The notes beneath the pieces are model-generated. The model searched no databases. It was given only the letters and a program-made list of their open reading frames with translations, and had not been told where the DNA came from. A stretch of 64,000 nucleotides of DNA from Lycium barbarum (Eukaryota; Streptophyta; Magnoliopsida; Solanales; Solanaceae): contig NC_083345.1 in assembly GCF_019175385.1 (NCBI RefSeq), forward strand, positions 42,864,098 through 42,928,097, in the 5' to 3' direction. A program made the translations under genes and the position numbers. The first letter of the stretch is position 1. Every line of letters starts with the position of its first letter. Below, piece after piece: positions 1 through 10,443 of the stretch.

Positions 1-124
1 GTATACCTGTAGCCATCGGTCCTTAGCCTGATCTGGTAGGCTATAGAGTGAAGTGTGGTCTTCATCCTTGTCTTCCCACCGTCTACTAGTCTGGCCTAAC
101 ATAATGCTGAAACGTAAGGAAAAT

Positions 125-406
125 CTAGATGTGCCAACTTTGTACTTCCTCAATTACGTCTTCATCCACAGGAGTCTCATGACCCTTAAACAGGTCGTTG
201 TCATATGATTTCTCAGTCGGGTCTCCTCCTACTGGAGCCACATCCTCCGATGGGTTCGCCTCAATGGAATAGCTGATGCTCTTTCTTATACCTCTTGACA
301 TCCTTGATCCTGAGTCGACGGGCAATACGGGTCTCATGTCCCCCTTCGGAGCCTCACTTACGCTCCCATTAACTGAACTTATCCTCTTCTCCAATACAAT
401 CCTGCA
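125..406 (-). CDS. Possible gag N-terminal fragment of element A
   Basis: An open frame of about 94 codons follows a pyrimidine-rich acceptor-like site (...AAATTGCAG, near 402-410). It lies about 200 nt inside the PBS, where gag begins in the other elements of this window. The peptide is acidic in its second half (EDVIEEVQSW at the end) and lacks the gag signature seen in C-F, such as the PPEFFGSKPDEDP segment. It ends at a TAG at 125-127. It could be a divergent gag head or leader sequence that is open by chance. No function is assigned. Confidence 0.25.
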   Translation of the reverse strand, partial: CRIVLEKRISSVNGSVSEAPKGDMRPVLPVDSGSRMSRGIRKSISYSIEANPSEDVAPVGGDPTEKSYDNDLFKGHETPVDEDVIEEVQSWHI

Positions 407-587
407 ATTTAACAAAAATCGTACCAAGAACGAGCTTTCCTATCATTGTCTCTACTCACGATCTATGATCAGAAAGAATGATGACATCCTAAATATCCTG
501 TAGCTTCCTGTTTATAGATGTGGTGCACAACACACCGATAAACAAGACTTTACTAGACACGGTCTGTAGACACTCCAAGGATGAACT

Positions 588-599
588 GCTCTGATACCA
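588..599 (-). other. Primer-binding site of element A
   Basis: On the minus strand TGGTATCAGAGC lies 4 nt after the LTR end. This is the usual plant initiator tRNA-Met primer match and marks the start of the internal region. Confidence 0.9.
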
Positions 600-1000
600 C
601 TTCTGTCACGACCCAAACCGATTGGCCATGACTAGTGCCCGAGCTGGGCACCCATATACGACCCGCTAGAAATAATCAAACTGAAACTGAAAACAATATG
701 GCACTCTGTAAAAGCATGCTGTAAACTCATCATATCATACATCAGAAAGAACCTGTCTGCTGAGAAGTCACAGTTAACCAAAACATAACAAATATGCAAG
801 CCGACAAGGCTGCCGCTATACATAGGGACGTCCAAGACGAACTACATCGATATAGCTGACCAAACCGTATATACACAACCCACATATCTCTACAGACCTC
901 TAAGAGTGTAAAAAAGTCTACGTCAAAAGGGGTCTGTACCAAAATAACTCAAGCTCTGGAACAATGGAGCTCTCCAAGCAGCTGGGCAAATGAAACGCAG

Positions 1001-1037
1001 CCCCCGAAGAAAGGGGGTCAGTACGGAAAATGTACTG
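1001..1037 (-). promoter_or_regulatory. Double hairpin in LTR A
   Basis: On the minus strand CAGTAC-7 nt-GTACTG is followed by CCCCC-TTTCTTC-GGGGG. The same pair of stems occurs at the same place in the LTRs of C, E, F and G, with compensating base changes in the second stem. The role is unknown; see the findings. Confidence 0.6.
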
Positions 1038-1167
1038 AGTATGTAAAGCACGAAGTACTACAATGAAGATCATGTTTGAGTAGAAGATGATAGGAGACAA
1101 GTATAATAATCAAGGATACCAATGCATCTGTGCCTTATGAGATGAGAGTCATGCACATATATAATAT

Positions 1168-1412
1168 ACCGTACCTGGCCCTCTAGTGAGGGACTTGGTG
1201 AAATCATCATATATATACCGTACTCGGCCCTCTAGTGAGGGACTCGGTGAAATCATCATATATATACCGTACGCGGCCCTCTAGTAAGGGACTCGGTGAA
1301 ATCATCATATATATACCATACTCGGCCCTCTAGTGAGGGACTCGGTGAAATAATCATATACATACCGTACCAGGCCCTCTAGTGAGGGACTCGGTGAACA
1401 ATGCAATGAAAC
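1168..1412 (-). repeat. 49-bp tandem array in LTR A
   Basis: Five copies start at 1168, 1217, 1266, 1315 and 1364, an exact 49-bp period. Each has an ACCGTAC-like start, a CCCTC-TAGT-GAGGG hairpin and an ACTCGGTGAAATCATCATAT tail. Copies differ at a few positions only. A degenerate sixth unit follows near 1425-1450. Solo LTR G has a looser version of the same array. Confidence 0.9.
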
Positions 1413-2533
1413 TGTGCACGAATACGTACCCGGCCTGGGACTCGGTGAATGATATATTAACGGTATGCACGAGTAGAATATCATGAGCAACCATATGCAA
1501 ACTAAATTATCATCTGAGACTCAATAGAATAATCAGAATGAACCAGCACTTGAGGATTAAAGACAACTATCATGTTAAGCACTATTGAGAACTAGAGTTC
1601 CTTGGAGTAATATATGCTCGTTGTTTGCTCAGTTTATGTAATACATGCCATAAAGAAAGAAAGGGTAACTTTACGTACACTTTGGAGCCTTTAAAAGTAG
1701 AGTCATCATCAATAAACAAAATTGAGAACATCTAGAAGTAGCTCCACATTTTCATATTCGCTTTGAAATCATAAACACAAAATCATCAGTATCGTTGTAA
1801 CCATCATAAAATAATTCTTATCCTAGACATCATGAGAAGCTTTAAGAACCATGGACTTTTGGCTTTTGAAGACAAGAAGGTTACAGAAACATTTATGAAA
1901 TCATACTATAGGAATCATGCCTTTGAAAGAAAGGGACGGGCCTTATCATACCTGTTCAGCCACCAACTACCTACGCTTATCCGTCCGAGCGCGCAAGGCT
2001 ACATATAAGACCATTCATACTATGATTAGGCCCATTATCATATACTTATCCTAAGCCTTCAAATAATTCTTCCTAAAATCTGCCAAAACTTCGGCAGCAT
2101 CTCCTATGTTTATATGCCTAGCCCAGAATCGTAATTCAGCAACCAACAACAACAACATCAATACCAACATCAATAATATCATTTCCAACACCAATATGTA
2201 CCATAAAACATCCCACACGCTGTTTTCCAACTTCCATAACTAACCAACTTACTACATAATTATTTAACGACTTTGTCTCCGAGAATAAACCTTAAATAAT
2301 ACCAAAAGAGAAAGATTCATACCTTCTTTCTTGTTAAGACCACAATAACCTCAGTATCCACGCTAAAATCCACCGCAAAAATAACAATAGAATCACAACC
2401 ATGCGTTGCCCGGACCTAAACCACTACTCCGCTACTTGAAAATTGCTCACTTTTTGATTCCCTCTCTCTCTCTCTCTCTCTTTAAATTTCTGGAATTTTT
2501 TGGGGCAAATCTGATGAAAAAAAGGGGTTCTTA

Positions 2534-2622
2534 CCCTTTTTATAAGGGTCAAATTCGGGGGGCACTGTAGCATTTTACTGTAGAAGCACCGTAGCAGGTC
2601 GGTATTGTAGCAGTACTGTAGC
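2534..2622 (-). promoter_or_regulatory. Putative LTR A promoter: TATA box and upstream repeats
   Basis: On the minus strand TTATAAAAAGGG (2534-2545) is a good plant TATA box. Directly upstream are five copies of a TGCTACAGT-like motif (2564-2622, variants TGCTACGGTG and TGCTACAAT). Position in the first fifth of the LTR fits a U3 promoter. The motif is absent from the other families here. Confidence 0.5.
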
Positions 2623-3025
2623 ACGCGTTTCTACTCTGTCAGCTGAACTTGTAACGTCTATAATTCTCTACTCCAATATCCTATCGATGAGAGGTTTGTT
2701 GCGTTGGAAACTAGACTCGACGAAATTCATTTTAGGCTTTTGTTTCACCTTAAAACACTTCATATGCTAAGAGATATGCGTCCACCAAGTTGGACTTAAT
2801 TTTCACACAAAACATTACCCATCCTTTTTCCAAAGTCGTACTACTCGATTTCTTCCACTCATTTCCTTATAAAACCTTCTGCTATACCTTATATACATCA
2901 TTCCTCATTAAATATACTTAATAATTCTTGCTCCTTATATTCCAAAGTGGTTTTACTTAACCTTAACTCAACGTACGTATGTTTCAAATTAGATAAGTGC
3001 TTCTTCGAAGATACGGGGTGTAACA

Positions 3026-6000
3026 ATACTATAGTCGATTTACATGAGTTGAAAATGGTGGACTTTGATGTTATCATGGGCATGGATTGGTTGGCTTCTT
3101 GCTATGCCAATGTTCATTTAGAACGAAGATAGTTCGCTTTCAGTTCTCAGGAGAGCCAGTTTTGGAATGGAAGGGAAACACGGCATCTCCGAGAGGTAGG
3201 TTTATTTCCTATCTCAAGGCAAGGAAAATGATTGCCAAAGGTTGTATTTACCATTTAGTCCGGGTTCAAGATATAGAAGCCGAATCGCCAACTCTTCAGT
3301 CTGTCCCCGTGGTGAATGAGTTTTCGAATGTATTCCCAAATGAGCTTCCAGGCCTCCCTCCTGAGCGGGAGATTGATTTTGCTATTGATGTGCTACCGGA
3401 TACCAAGCCTATATCCATTCCTCTGCATAGAATGGGCCCCGCAGAGTTGAAAGATTTGAAGGAGAAATTGAAGGACTTGCTTGAGAAAGGCTTCATAAGG
3501 CCTAGTTCATCCCCATAGGGAGCACCCGTGTTGTTTGTGAGGAAGAAAGATGGCTCCTTGCGAATGTGCATTGACTATCGGCAACTGAATAAGGTGATAA
3601 TCAAGAATAAATATCTGCTCCCAAGGATTTATGATTTATTTGATCAATTGCAGGGTGCCAAATGGTTTTCAAAAATAGACTTGAGATCCGGGTATTATCA
3701 GGCGAGAGTTAGGGAGAAAGATATTCCTAAGACGGCTTTCAGACAAGATATGGCCATTTTGAGTTCCGGGTAATGTCATTTGGGCTAACTAATGCGCCGA
3801 CAGTATTTATGGATTTGATGAACAATGTGTTCAGGCCTTTCCTAGATTTATTTGTGATTGTGTTTATTGACTATATCCTGGTATATTCTCGGTCCGAGGC
3901 AAAACATGCGGATCATTTACATACTGTCCTTAAGATTCTCCAAATTCGAGAGATCTCTGCAAAATTTTCAAAGTGTGAGTTTTGGTTAAACTCAGTGACC
4001 TTTCTGGGGCATATTATTTCAGCCAATGGCATTCGAGTAGATACCCAAAAGATTGAGGCCGTGAAGACTTGGCCAAGGCCTATAACACCTGCGAAGGTTC
4101 GTAATTTTCTTGGCTTAACAGGTTATTACAGAATATTTGTAGAAGGCTTTTCTTCTATTTCTGTGTCATTAACCAAGCTAACTCAGAAATCAACAAAATT
4201 TCAATGGACGGATACTTGTGAACGTAGTTTTCAGGAGCTAAAGAATAGATTAACTGTGGCCCCGGTCCTGACACTTCCAGAGAGACCGGAAGGCTATGTC
4301 GTCTATTGCGATGCTTCAGGCGTTGGGTTAGGATATGTGTTGATGTAGCATGGTAAGGTGATTGCTTATGCTTTAAGGCAGTTACGAAAACATGAGAAAA
4401 ATTATCCAACCCATGATCTTGAGTTAGTTGCGGTGATTCATGCATTAAAGATGTGGAGATATTATTTGTATGGTGTCCATGTGGATATCTACACGGATCA
4501 CAAGAGCCTTTAATATATTTTCAAGCAGAGATAACTGAATTTATCACTACAGCGATGGTTGTAGTTGTTGCAAGATTATGATGTTAATATCCTATACCAT
4601 CCCGGGAAGGCAAACGTTATGGCTTATGCTCTTAGCCGTAGACCTATAGGAAGTTTATATGATGTTCAGCCAGCGAAACGAGAGTTAGCTCGTGAGCTCC
4701 AGCAATTAGCTAGCCTAGGAGTTCGGGTAGTGGACTCAGGCAATGTGGGAGCTACCATTCAGAATTCAGCAGTCTCGTCACTAGTGGTGGAAGTGAAAGA
4801 GCGCCAGTACGAGGATCCCATGATAGTTCATTACAAAAATACACTTCCTCAGAAGAAGAAGTCATCCTTTGGGATTTCTGGAGATGGAGGTCTCTGATGT
4901 CGAGGCAGGTTGTGTGTTCCCGATGTCGCCAGGATTACGCCACCAAATATTGAGAAAAGCCCATTATTCCCGTTATTTTGTCCACCCCGGAGCAACGAAA
5001 ATGTATCATGGTCTTAAATCCATATATTGGTGGAATGGAATGAAGAAAGATATAGCGGAGTTCGTGGCTCAATGTCCCAATTGCCAGCAAGTGAAAATTG
5101 AGCACCAAAAGCCCGGTGGATTATTGCAAGCTATGTAAATTCTGACTTGGAAATGGGAAGTGATAAATATGGATTTCATCGCAGGCTTACCTCGTTCTAA
5201 GTGCAAATATGATTCTATATGGGTAATTGTGGATAGACTTATGAAGTCAGCTTATTTCCTACCAGTTAGAACTACATATGTAGCGGAAGATTATGCAAAG
5301 CTTTATGTCAAAGAAGTATTATGACTCCATGGTGTTCCAGTATCTATTATTTCCGATAGAGGGACACAATTTAGGGCTAATTTATGGAAATCCTTTCAAG
5401 ACGGTTTAGGGACTTAGGTGAGTCTTAGCACAACATTTTATCCACCGACTGATGGGCAAGCTGAGCGCACCATTCCGACTCTCGAGGATATGCTACAGGC
5501 ATGTGTGTTGGATTTTGGAGGTAGCTGGGATGACCACTTACCATATATTGAATTTTCTTATAATAATAGTTATCATTCCAGCATCCAAATGGCCCCGTAT
5601 GAGGATTTTTATGGGTGCAAGTGCAGATCGCCAATTGGGTGGTTTGAAGTATAGGAGACTAAATTGATAGGACCAGACTTGGTCCAGCAAGCTATTGATA
5701 AATTCAAGCTTATACATGACCGGTTATTAACAGCTCAGAGTCATCAAAAATCTTATGCAGATAATCGTCGACGGGACCTAGAGTTCCAAGTGAAAGATTA
5801 GGTATGCTTGAAGGTGTCGCCAATAAAGGGAGTTATGAGATTTGGAAAAAAGGGCAAGCTTAGTCCACAGTACATTGGACCTTATGAGATTGTACGGAAG
5901 GTAGGCCAAGTCGCTTACGAATTAGATCTACCTCTTGATTTGGAGTCAGTTCACCCGGTTTTCCAATTGGAGATCCTTCTAGAAATGTATCAGTAGATGA

Positions 6001-6232
6001 TGTCCAAGTCACCAAACAATTGTCTTATGAAGAAGCTCCTATTGCCATTCTAGATAGGCAAGTGCGACGCCTCAGAACCAAAGATGTAGCTTCAGTTAAA
6101 GTTTTATGGAGAAATAATAATAGAGAGGAAATGACCTGAGAAGCAGAAGAAGACATGAAGTTTAGGTACCTGCATTTATTTCCACCTCCAGAAGTGACTC
6201 AGGCAGAGACGCCAACGTCCTCAAGTATGTAA
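3026..6232 (+). pseudogene. Element B pol pseudogene (protease end, RT, RNase H, integrase)
   Basis: Translated fragments run in order through the protease C-terminus ([16 protein letters not shown], about 3070-3110), RT (3300-4000), RNase H (4290-4640), IN zinc finger (4950-5100), IN core and the GPY/F tail (5810-5990). Frame changes occur near 3110, 3750 and 4890. Stops include TAG at 3516-3518 (the Trp of SPWGAP), TAG at 4346-4348 (a Gln), TAA at 5136-5138 and several more. Two catalytic aspartates are also lost. The RT active site reads FIDY instead of FIDD (near 3870), and the last RNase H aspartate reads AYALSR instead of ADALSR (near 4625). Gag lies off the window. This copy cannot encode active enzymes. 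Confidence 0.9.
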
Positions 6233-6388
6233 TGCTTTTCCCGATGTTTTCTTGGTCGGGTATGGCCATGGCTATTGTTGTTGTTGTAACCCCGTGAGGA
6301 AATATATTTTGGGTTGCTGTGATAGGTTGGGAGTAATATATTTACAGGGGAAATGCTGGCGAAATTTTTATCGAATCCCCAAAAACCT

Positions 6389-6431
6389 AACATTCGAGGA
6401 CGAATGTTCCTAGGGGGGGGGGGGGGGGGAA
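6389..6431 (+). other. Pre-PPT hairpin and polypurine tract of element B
   Basis: AACATTCG-AGGA-CGAATGTT (6389-6408) forms an 8-bp stem with a 4-nt loop. It is followed by a purine tract containing 17 consecutive G (6413-6429) and then the LTR at 6432. The tract primes plus-strand DNA synthesis in this class. The G run is much longer than the six or seven G of elements C and F, probably slippage. Confidence 0.8.
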
Positions 6432-6797
6432 TGTTACATCTTGGAAATTCCGAATTTGTTGCCTTGTGAGTAGACTAATGTGAGATTAAGATGAGCATGA
6501 AGTCCTTACGAGATTAAGGAGAGTATTAGATAGCTTAAAGTGCATACCATAAGATTTTGAAGTCATATGGACATGTAAGATTAAACTTGTTGAAGGAAGT
6601 GAAATGTAAGTCATGTTTGGAAGGGTTTTCACGATAGTTGATTTGATATGTATTTAGTAATTTCTTGAGGGGATGCTATAGGGCCTATTGTTGTGTTAAC
6701 AAAGTGTTATATAAGTGCCAAGAAGGTTCCACAAGGATTGGAAGTCAAACAAACCACCGAGAGCAAGTTCAGAAAATATGAGTTGTACGACCACTCA

Positions 6798-6928
6798 TAC
6801 GGTCCGTATAACCCTTCCAGCGAAGGGTATTTTCATGATGGTCCACTTATACGGACCGTATAAGTTTTATAGATTGTATAAGTGTCCGCATAACTCGGTT
6901 AGGCAGCTTGAGTCATTTTGTATAAATA
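6798..6928 (+). promoter_or_regulatory. LTR B promoter: palindromes plus TATA box
   Basis: Two CCGTA-centred palindromes, the second with perfect arms ACTTATACGG / CCGTATAAGT, precede TATAAATA by about 55 bp. The same layout recurs in the LTRs of C, D/E and H. A U3 promoter is inferred; there is no direct evidence for the transcription start. Confidence 0.5.
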
Positions 6929-7854
6929 GATGGCCCTTGTTCATTATTTTATTTCCCACATTCTCTCCAAGTCTTGAGAGCTCCAAAACCCTTGTCCAAG
7001 CATATTCCACTCATACCCAAGAGAAATCAAAGATCAAATAGCAAGAATTAAGGTGTTCATGTGTTGGAAGGCTCACTAGGGTTAGTAAACTTCAAGAATA
7101 ACTTGGGTATTGAAGCTAGGGTTTTCATACAAGTTGATAACTTGCTCCAAAGCTTATTCTTATGAGATAAAAGGTTAGTTCTCATGTTTATTTCATGTTA
7201 TCAAGAATTCTTAGTTGTTGAACAACTTGGGTAGAAGGAGAAAGTAGAAGATGAGGTCTAAATATAGTTATGTTTTTGAGTAGCAAGCCAACTTGAATCA
7301 TGATTCTTAGTATGATATGTATATATATTCTTGTTATAAAAGGTAATAATGATGATGAGGAAGCGTTGTATGAAAATGTGCTAACGGTTGATATGAAGTT
7401 GTTAGTATAAGTTGAATATGAGAATGAATTTTGAAGACTTAATGGAATGTGATTACTTGATTATGATATTGTGGATGTTATTATGGATGTTTGGGAGTTG
7501 TTTTGTAATATGGTGGAAGTCGATGAAATAGGGGAAATGCTGCCCAATTTTTGCTAACTCATGAATTGTTCTAGTTTGAATTTAAGAATATCTTTAAGGC
7601 TTAACAAAGGTATGAATCCTTTTAAATGTAGATTTTCCAAGCTTCAACGGTGAACGTTAAGTAGTTAAAAGACAAAGAGGTATGTAAGGCTAACCCATCT
7701 TTCTTAAGGCATGATCCCATCGTTGTCTACCCTCTTGTGAATTCCATATTGTCTTCCAAGATGACTCCGTTCTTAGAATCACTAAGGTTTATAATTCTTG
7801 ATAATCTCATGATACCATTGCTCTCATCCTATAATAGTTGATCCTCTAAGGAAG

Positions 7855-7859
7855 GATAT
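7855..7859. repeat. Target-site duplication of element C, left copy (GATAT)
   Basis: GATAT directly before the 5' LTR matches GATAT at 17663-17667 directly after the 3' LTR. This is the 5-bp duplication expected for Ty3/gypsy integration. Confidence 0.95.
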
Positions 7860-8012
7860 TGTTACACCTCGGAAATTTCTCCGTACTTGTATGATGAGTG
7901 GAATGATGAAGAGTTTGAGTGTATGATGTTTTGTTAAGTCGGGAATGGCTAATTATGAATTTTTGGAAATAAGAAAGTCGCGGAAAATTTTCAGCCCAGT
8001 GGTCGTATATGG

Positions 8013-8270
8013 CACTATACGGCCCGTAAAGTGATTTACGGACCGTATAGTGCAATCGTCCTTCAGCTTGCCAAAAATCTCAAGTTCTGCCCAGTGTTGA
8101 TATGGTTAAAAATGACCCAGTTTACGGCCCGTAAACTGGTTTACGGTCCGTAAACCAGGTCGTAAACTGCCATGTTCCTCAGCCAAAACTTTCTGTTTTA
8201 AAATGATTGAATACGGCCATGGAGGACGGACCGTAAATCAAAATACGGTCCGTATATGGTGGTTTACGAC
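8013..8270 (+). promoter_or_regulatory. Palindrome cluster in U3 of LTR C
   Basis: 8013-8052 is a 40-nt imperfect palindrome (arms CACTATACGG / CCGTATAGTG) that contains smaller palindromes. 8118-8138 is a perfect 21-nt palindrome (CAGTTTACGG-C-CCGTAAACTG), and 8136-8158 a perfect 23-nt one (11-nt arms). More CCGTA half sites follow to 8270. The 3' LTR has the same cluster. Only a weak TATA candidate (TTTTTAAAGG, near 8316) follows. Confidence 0.6.
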
Positions 8271-9785
8271 CACTGTTCATCCCGACAAGAATTCATTAAA
8301 GATCAGATTTTGTGATTTTTAAAGGGGACTTAAGCCTCATTTTAATTCATTATTCATTCAACCAACTCAAGATACTTCTAGAACCCTCCAAATACTTCCT
8401 CCACAAGAATTCAAAAGGATCAAAGGAACCATTAAGATCAACACTAATTTCATGCAATCAAGTGTAAGAACACAATAAAGGATCATCTAAGTGAAGAAAT
8501 TCCAAAGAAGGTGGAACTAGGGTTTTGTCTAATTGAAGTATTTCAACTTAAGGATTGTTCAACCATCATCCAAGGTAAGTTTAATGATTATTCCATGTTG
8601 TCTGAAGTATTGGAAAGCTTAGACACTTGAAATGTAGAAGAACATAGAAATGAGTCATTATTGAGTGAATAGTGACATAAATGAATGTAGTGGAATTGAA
8701 CTATGAATATTGAAGTGTTGTGAGTACAAATACGTTATAAATGATGTTTATATCATGAAACAGGCATTAAATGCATGAAAACGCAAAGACGAGTCATAAG
8801 GTTAAATATGGGGGAAATTGGAGAAAAATGGTGGATTTTGCTAAACGCACGTAAATGACGATTGTCGATTATGATATTGCGAATAATATTATGAATATTG
8901 GGAGTTGATATAGAACGTGAGAAAAGTAGTATGAGAAAAGGAGACGCTGCCCAACTTTTCCTAGAATTAGCAATGCGTTCTTGTAGTTAGTTTACTAATG
9001 TTGATTCGAATTCTCTTATGAAGGTAACGACGTGATTTTGAAGGAGAACAAGTGAGCGATAGCCTAGCTAGGCGACCAAGGTATGTGAGGCTAGACCCTT
9101 TTCTTTCTATGGTATGAATCCCATGACACTATTTCCTCTCTTTCTCTGATTCTCCTCTACCCGGAAAGCCAAGAGTTTAAGATCATAAATAGCTATATGA
9201 GTCAAGAAACATGATATAACGCTACCACGACGTAAATGATATTGTTCCTTGTACACACTCACCTTATACATTGATCCTTTCGAGGTGAGGCAGAGTATTC
9301 ATGTATGGCCATAATAGAATCGAGGGTACACGACCTTACGTCACCTCGACGGAATACAGCCGATCTAAAGCCTTTATGCATGTATAATAACAAGTATGTT
9401 TTAGTAAGCATATTGTATAAGTATTTTTATAAAGAGCATGTCATGATTGCATTCACACCAGGCCTAGTTGGCCGGGCATACACCGCTTCGGCGGGCGGCG
9501 ATACGGATACACCACGACCTACGGGCGTGGGCAGACACCACTAGTGGGCGGCATGCGATGGTACCCCGGACGCGGGAGGCTTGGACGCGGGCTAATATTA
9601 TTGATTATCACACCGTTCCGACATGGACGGGCAGCTTGCATATGATGCATATATGTCATGATGATGAGTATGAGTAAGATAGCATGCGTTACTTCTTTAT
9701 GATTATCAGTCAGATCCAGATGCTTCCTGTTGATGTTATCACTACATTATTGATGCCTTCTTTCATTGTTTATGCCTCTCATACT

Positions 9786-9822
9786 CAGTACAATATTCGT
9801 ACTGACGTCCTTTCTTCGGACG
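9786..9822 (+). promoter_or_regulatory. Double hairpin in LTR C
   Basis: CAGTAC-AATATTC-GTACTG (9786-9804) is followed by CGTCC-TTTCTTC-GGACG (9806-9822). Relative to LTRs A, F and G (CCCCC/GGGGG) two base pairs of the second stem are changed on both sides, which keeps the pairing. Confidence 0.65.
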
Positions 9823-10241
9823 CTGTGTTCATGCCCACAGGTAGACAGGGAGGAGAGTTTGGCCCAGATCCTCAGTAGCTATCAGCGGATAGAGAGCACT
9901 CCATTGTTCGGAGGTGCTTATGGCTATTCTTTTGATGTACATATACATATGCATATTTTGGGCACGACGGAGTCTTGTTCCGTCTCTTTATACAGTATGT
10001 CAGTAGAGGCTCGTAGATACGCAGTGTGGGTTAGATGGTCTCACAAAAATGCTGCTATTGTATATTTTATTTTGATGGCCAAGAGACAATGTATATAAGT
10101 ATTTATATTTTATTTAGAATATGATTTCTCATGCTATTTGTATACTAAGCTGGTAATAGACTACTGAGTGAGTAAGATAAGTTGTGCTCGGTAACTAGCT
10201 CCGGGTACCCGTCGCGGCCCCTAGTCGGGTCGTGACAGAAG

Positions 10242-10253
10242 TGGTATCAGAGT
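10242..10253 (+). other. Primer-binding site of element C
   Basis: TGGTATCAGAGT, 4 nt after the LTR, matches initiator tRNA-Met except for the last base. Confidence 0.9.
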
Positions 10254-10443
10254 AGTTCGTCCTAGGAAGTGTCTACGAGCTGTGTCTAGTAGAGTCTTAT
10301 TTATGGTGTGTTGCGCGCCACGCTAATAAACAAGAGGCTACAGGGCATTTAGGAAAATGACCATCTTTCTTCTCATGAGATCGTGCGATAGAGCCATGTC
10401 TAGGATTTTATTATTCCTAAAAGTGCGTTATGGTTTCAGGAAA

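Larger units (their letters stand above)
1..3025 (-). mobile_element. Element A: Ty3/gypsy LTR retrotransposon, 5' end only
   Basis: This is a minus-strand LTR retrotransposon that enters from beyond the left edge. Only its 5' LTR (604-3025), primer-binding site and about 590 nt of leader and internal sequence are visible. It interrupts the pol gene of element B: the sequence right of 3025 starts in the middle of a protease reading frame, and the other half of B must lie outside the window. The five bases after the LTR, ATACT, should be the target duplication, but the matching copy is not visible. The LTR resembles solo LTR G more than the LTRs of B-F, because both carry CCGGCC..GAGGG repeats and a CCCCC/GGGGG hairpin. 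Confidence 0.85.
604..3025 (-). repeat. 5' LTR of element A
   Basis: Read on the minus strand, the LTR begins TGTTACACCCCG (at 3025) and ends GGGTCGTGACA (at 604), about 2.42 kb with TG...CA ends. The PBS follows directly. It contains a 49-bp tandem array, a double hairpin, a TATA-like box and five promoter-proximal TGCTACAGT-type repeats. A short CT microsatellite lies near 2460-2481. The start is fixed by the abrupt junction with element B coding sequence at 3026. Confidence 0.88.
6432..7859 (+). repeat. 3' LTR of element B, left part
   Basis: Starts TGTTACATCTTGG right after the polypurine tract. It contains palindromes around TACGG-N-CCGTA (6798-6808; a perfect 10+1+10 palindrome at 6845-6865) just upstream of a TATA box (TATAAATA, 6921-6928). 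It is interrupted at 7859 by element C, which duplicated GATAT (7855-7859). The rest resumes at 17668. Confidence 0.88.
7860..10237 (+). repeat. 5' LTR of element C
   Basis: TGTTACACCTCGG ... GGGTCGTGACA, 2378 bp. U3 has a dense palindrome cluster (8013-8270). A GC-rich hairpin module (about 9460-9600) and the conserved double hairpin (9786-9822) lie in the last third. A donor-like CAG|GTAGAC follows at 9840/9841. Short open frames inside it are not supported as genes. Confidence 0.95.

Noticed and set aside
1168..1412. CRISPR-like array (49-bp repeats)
   Set aside because: Units are contiguous without unique spacers, lie inside an LTR and the genome is a plant; it is a tandem repeat.
9305..10098. 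Frames in LTR C (9305-9544, 9468-9677, 9684-9878, 9766-10098) repeated at 16742-17511
   Set aside because: LTR sequence without protein motifs; overlapping frames and identical copies in both LTRs show they are by-products.
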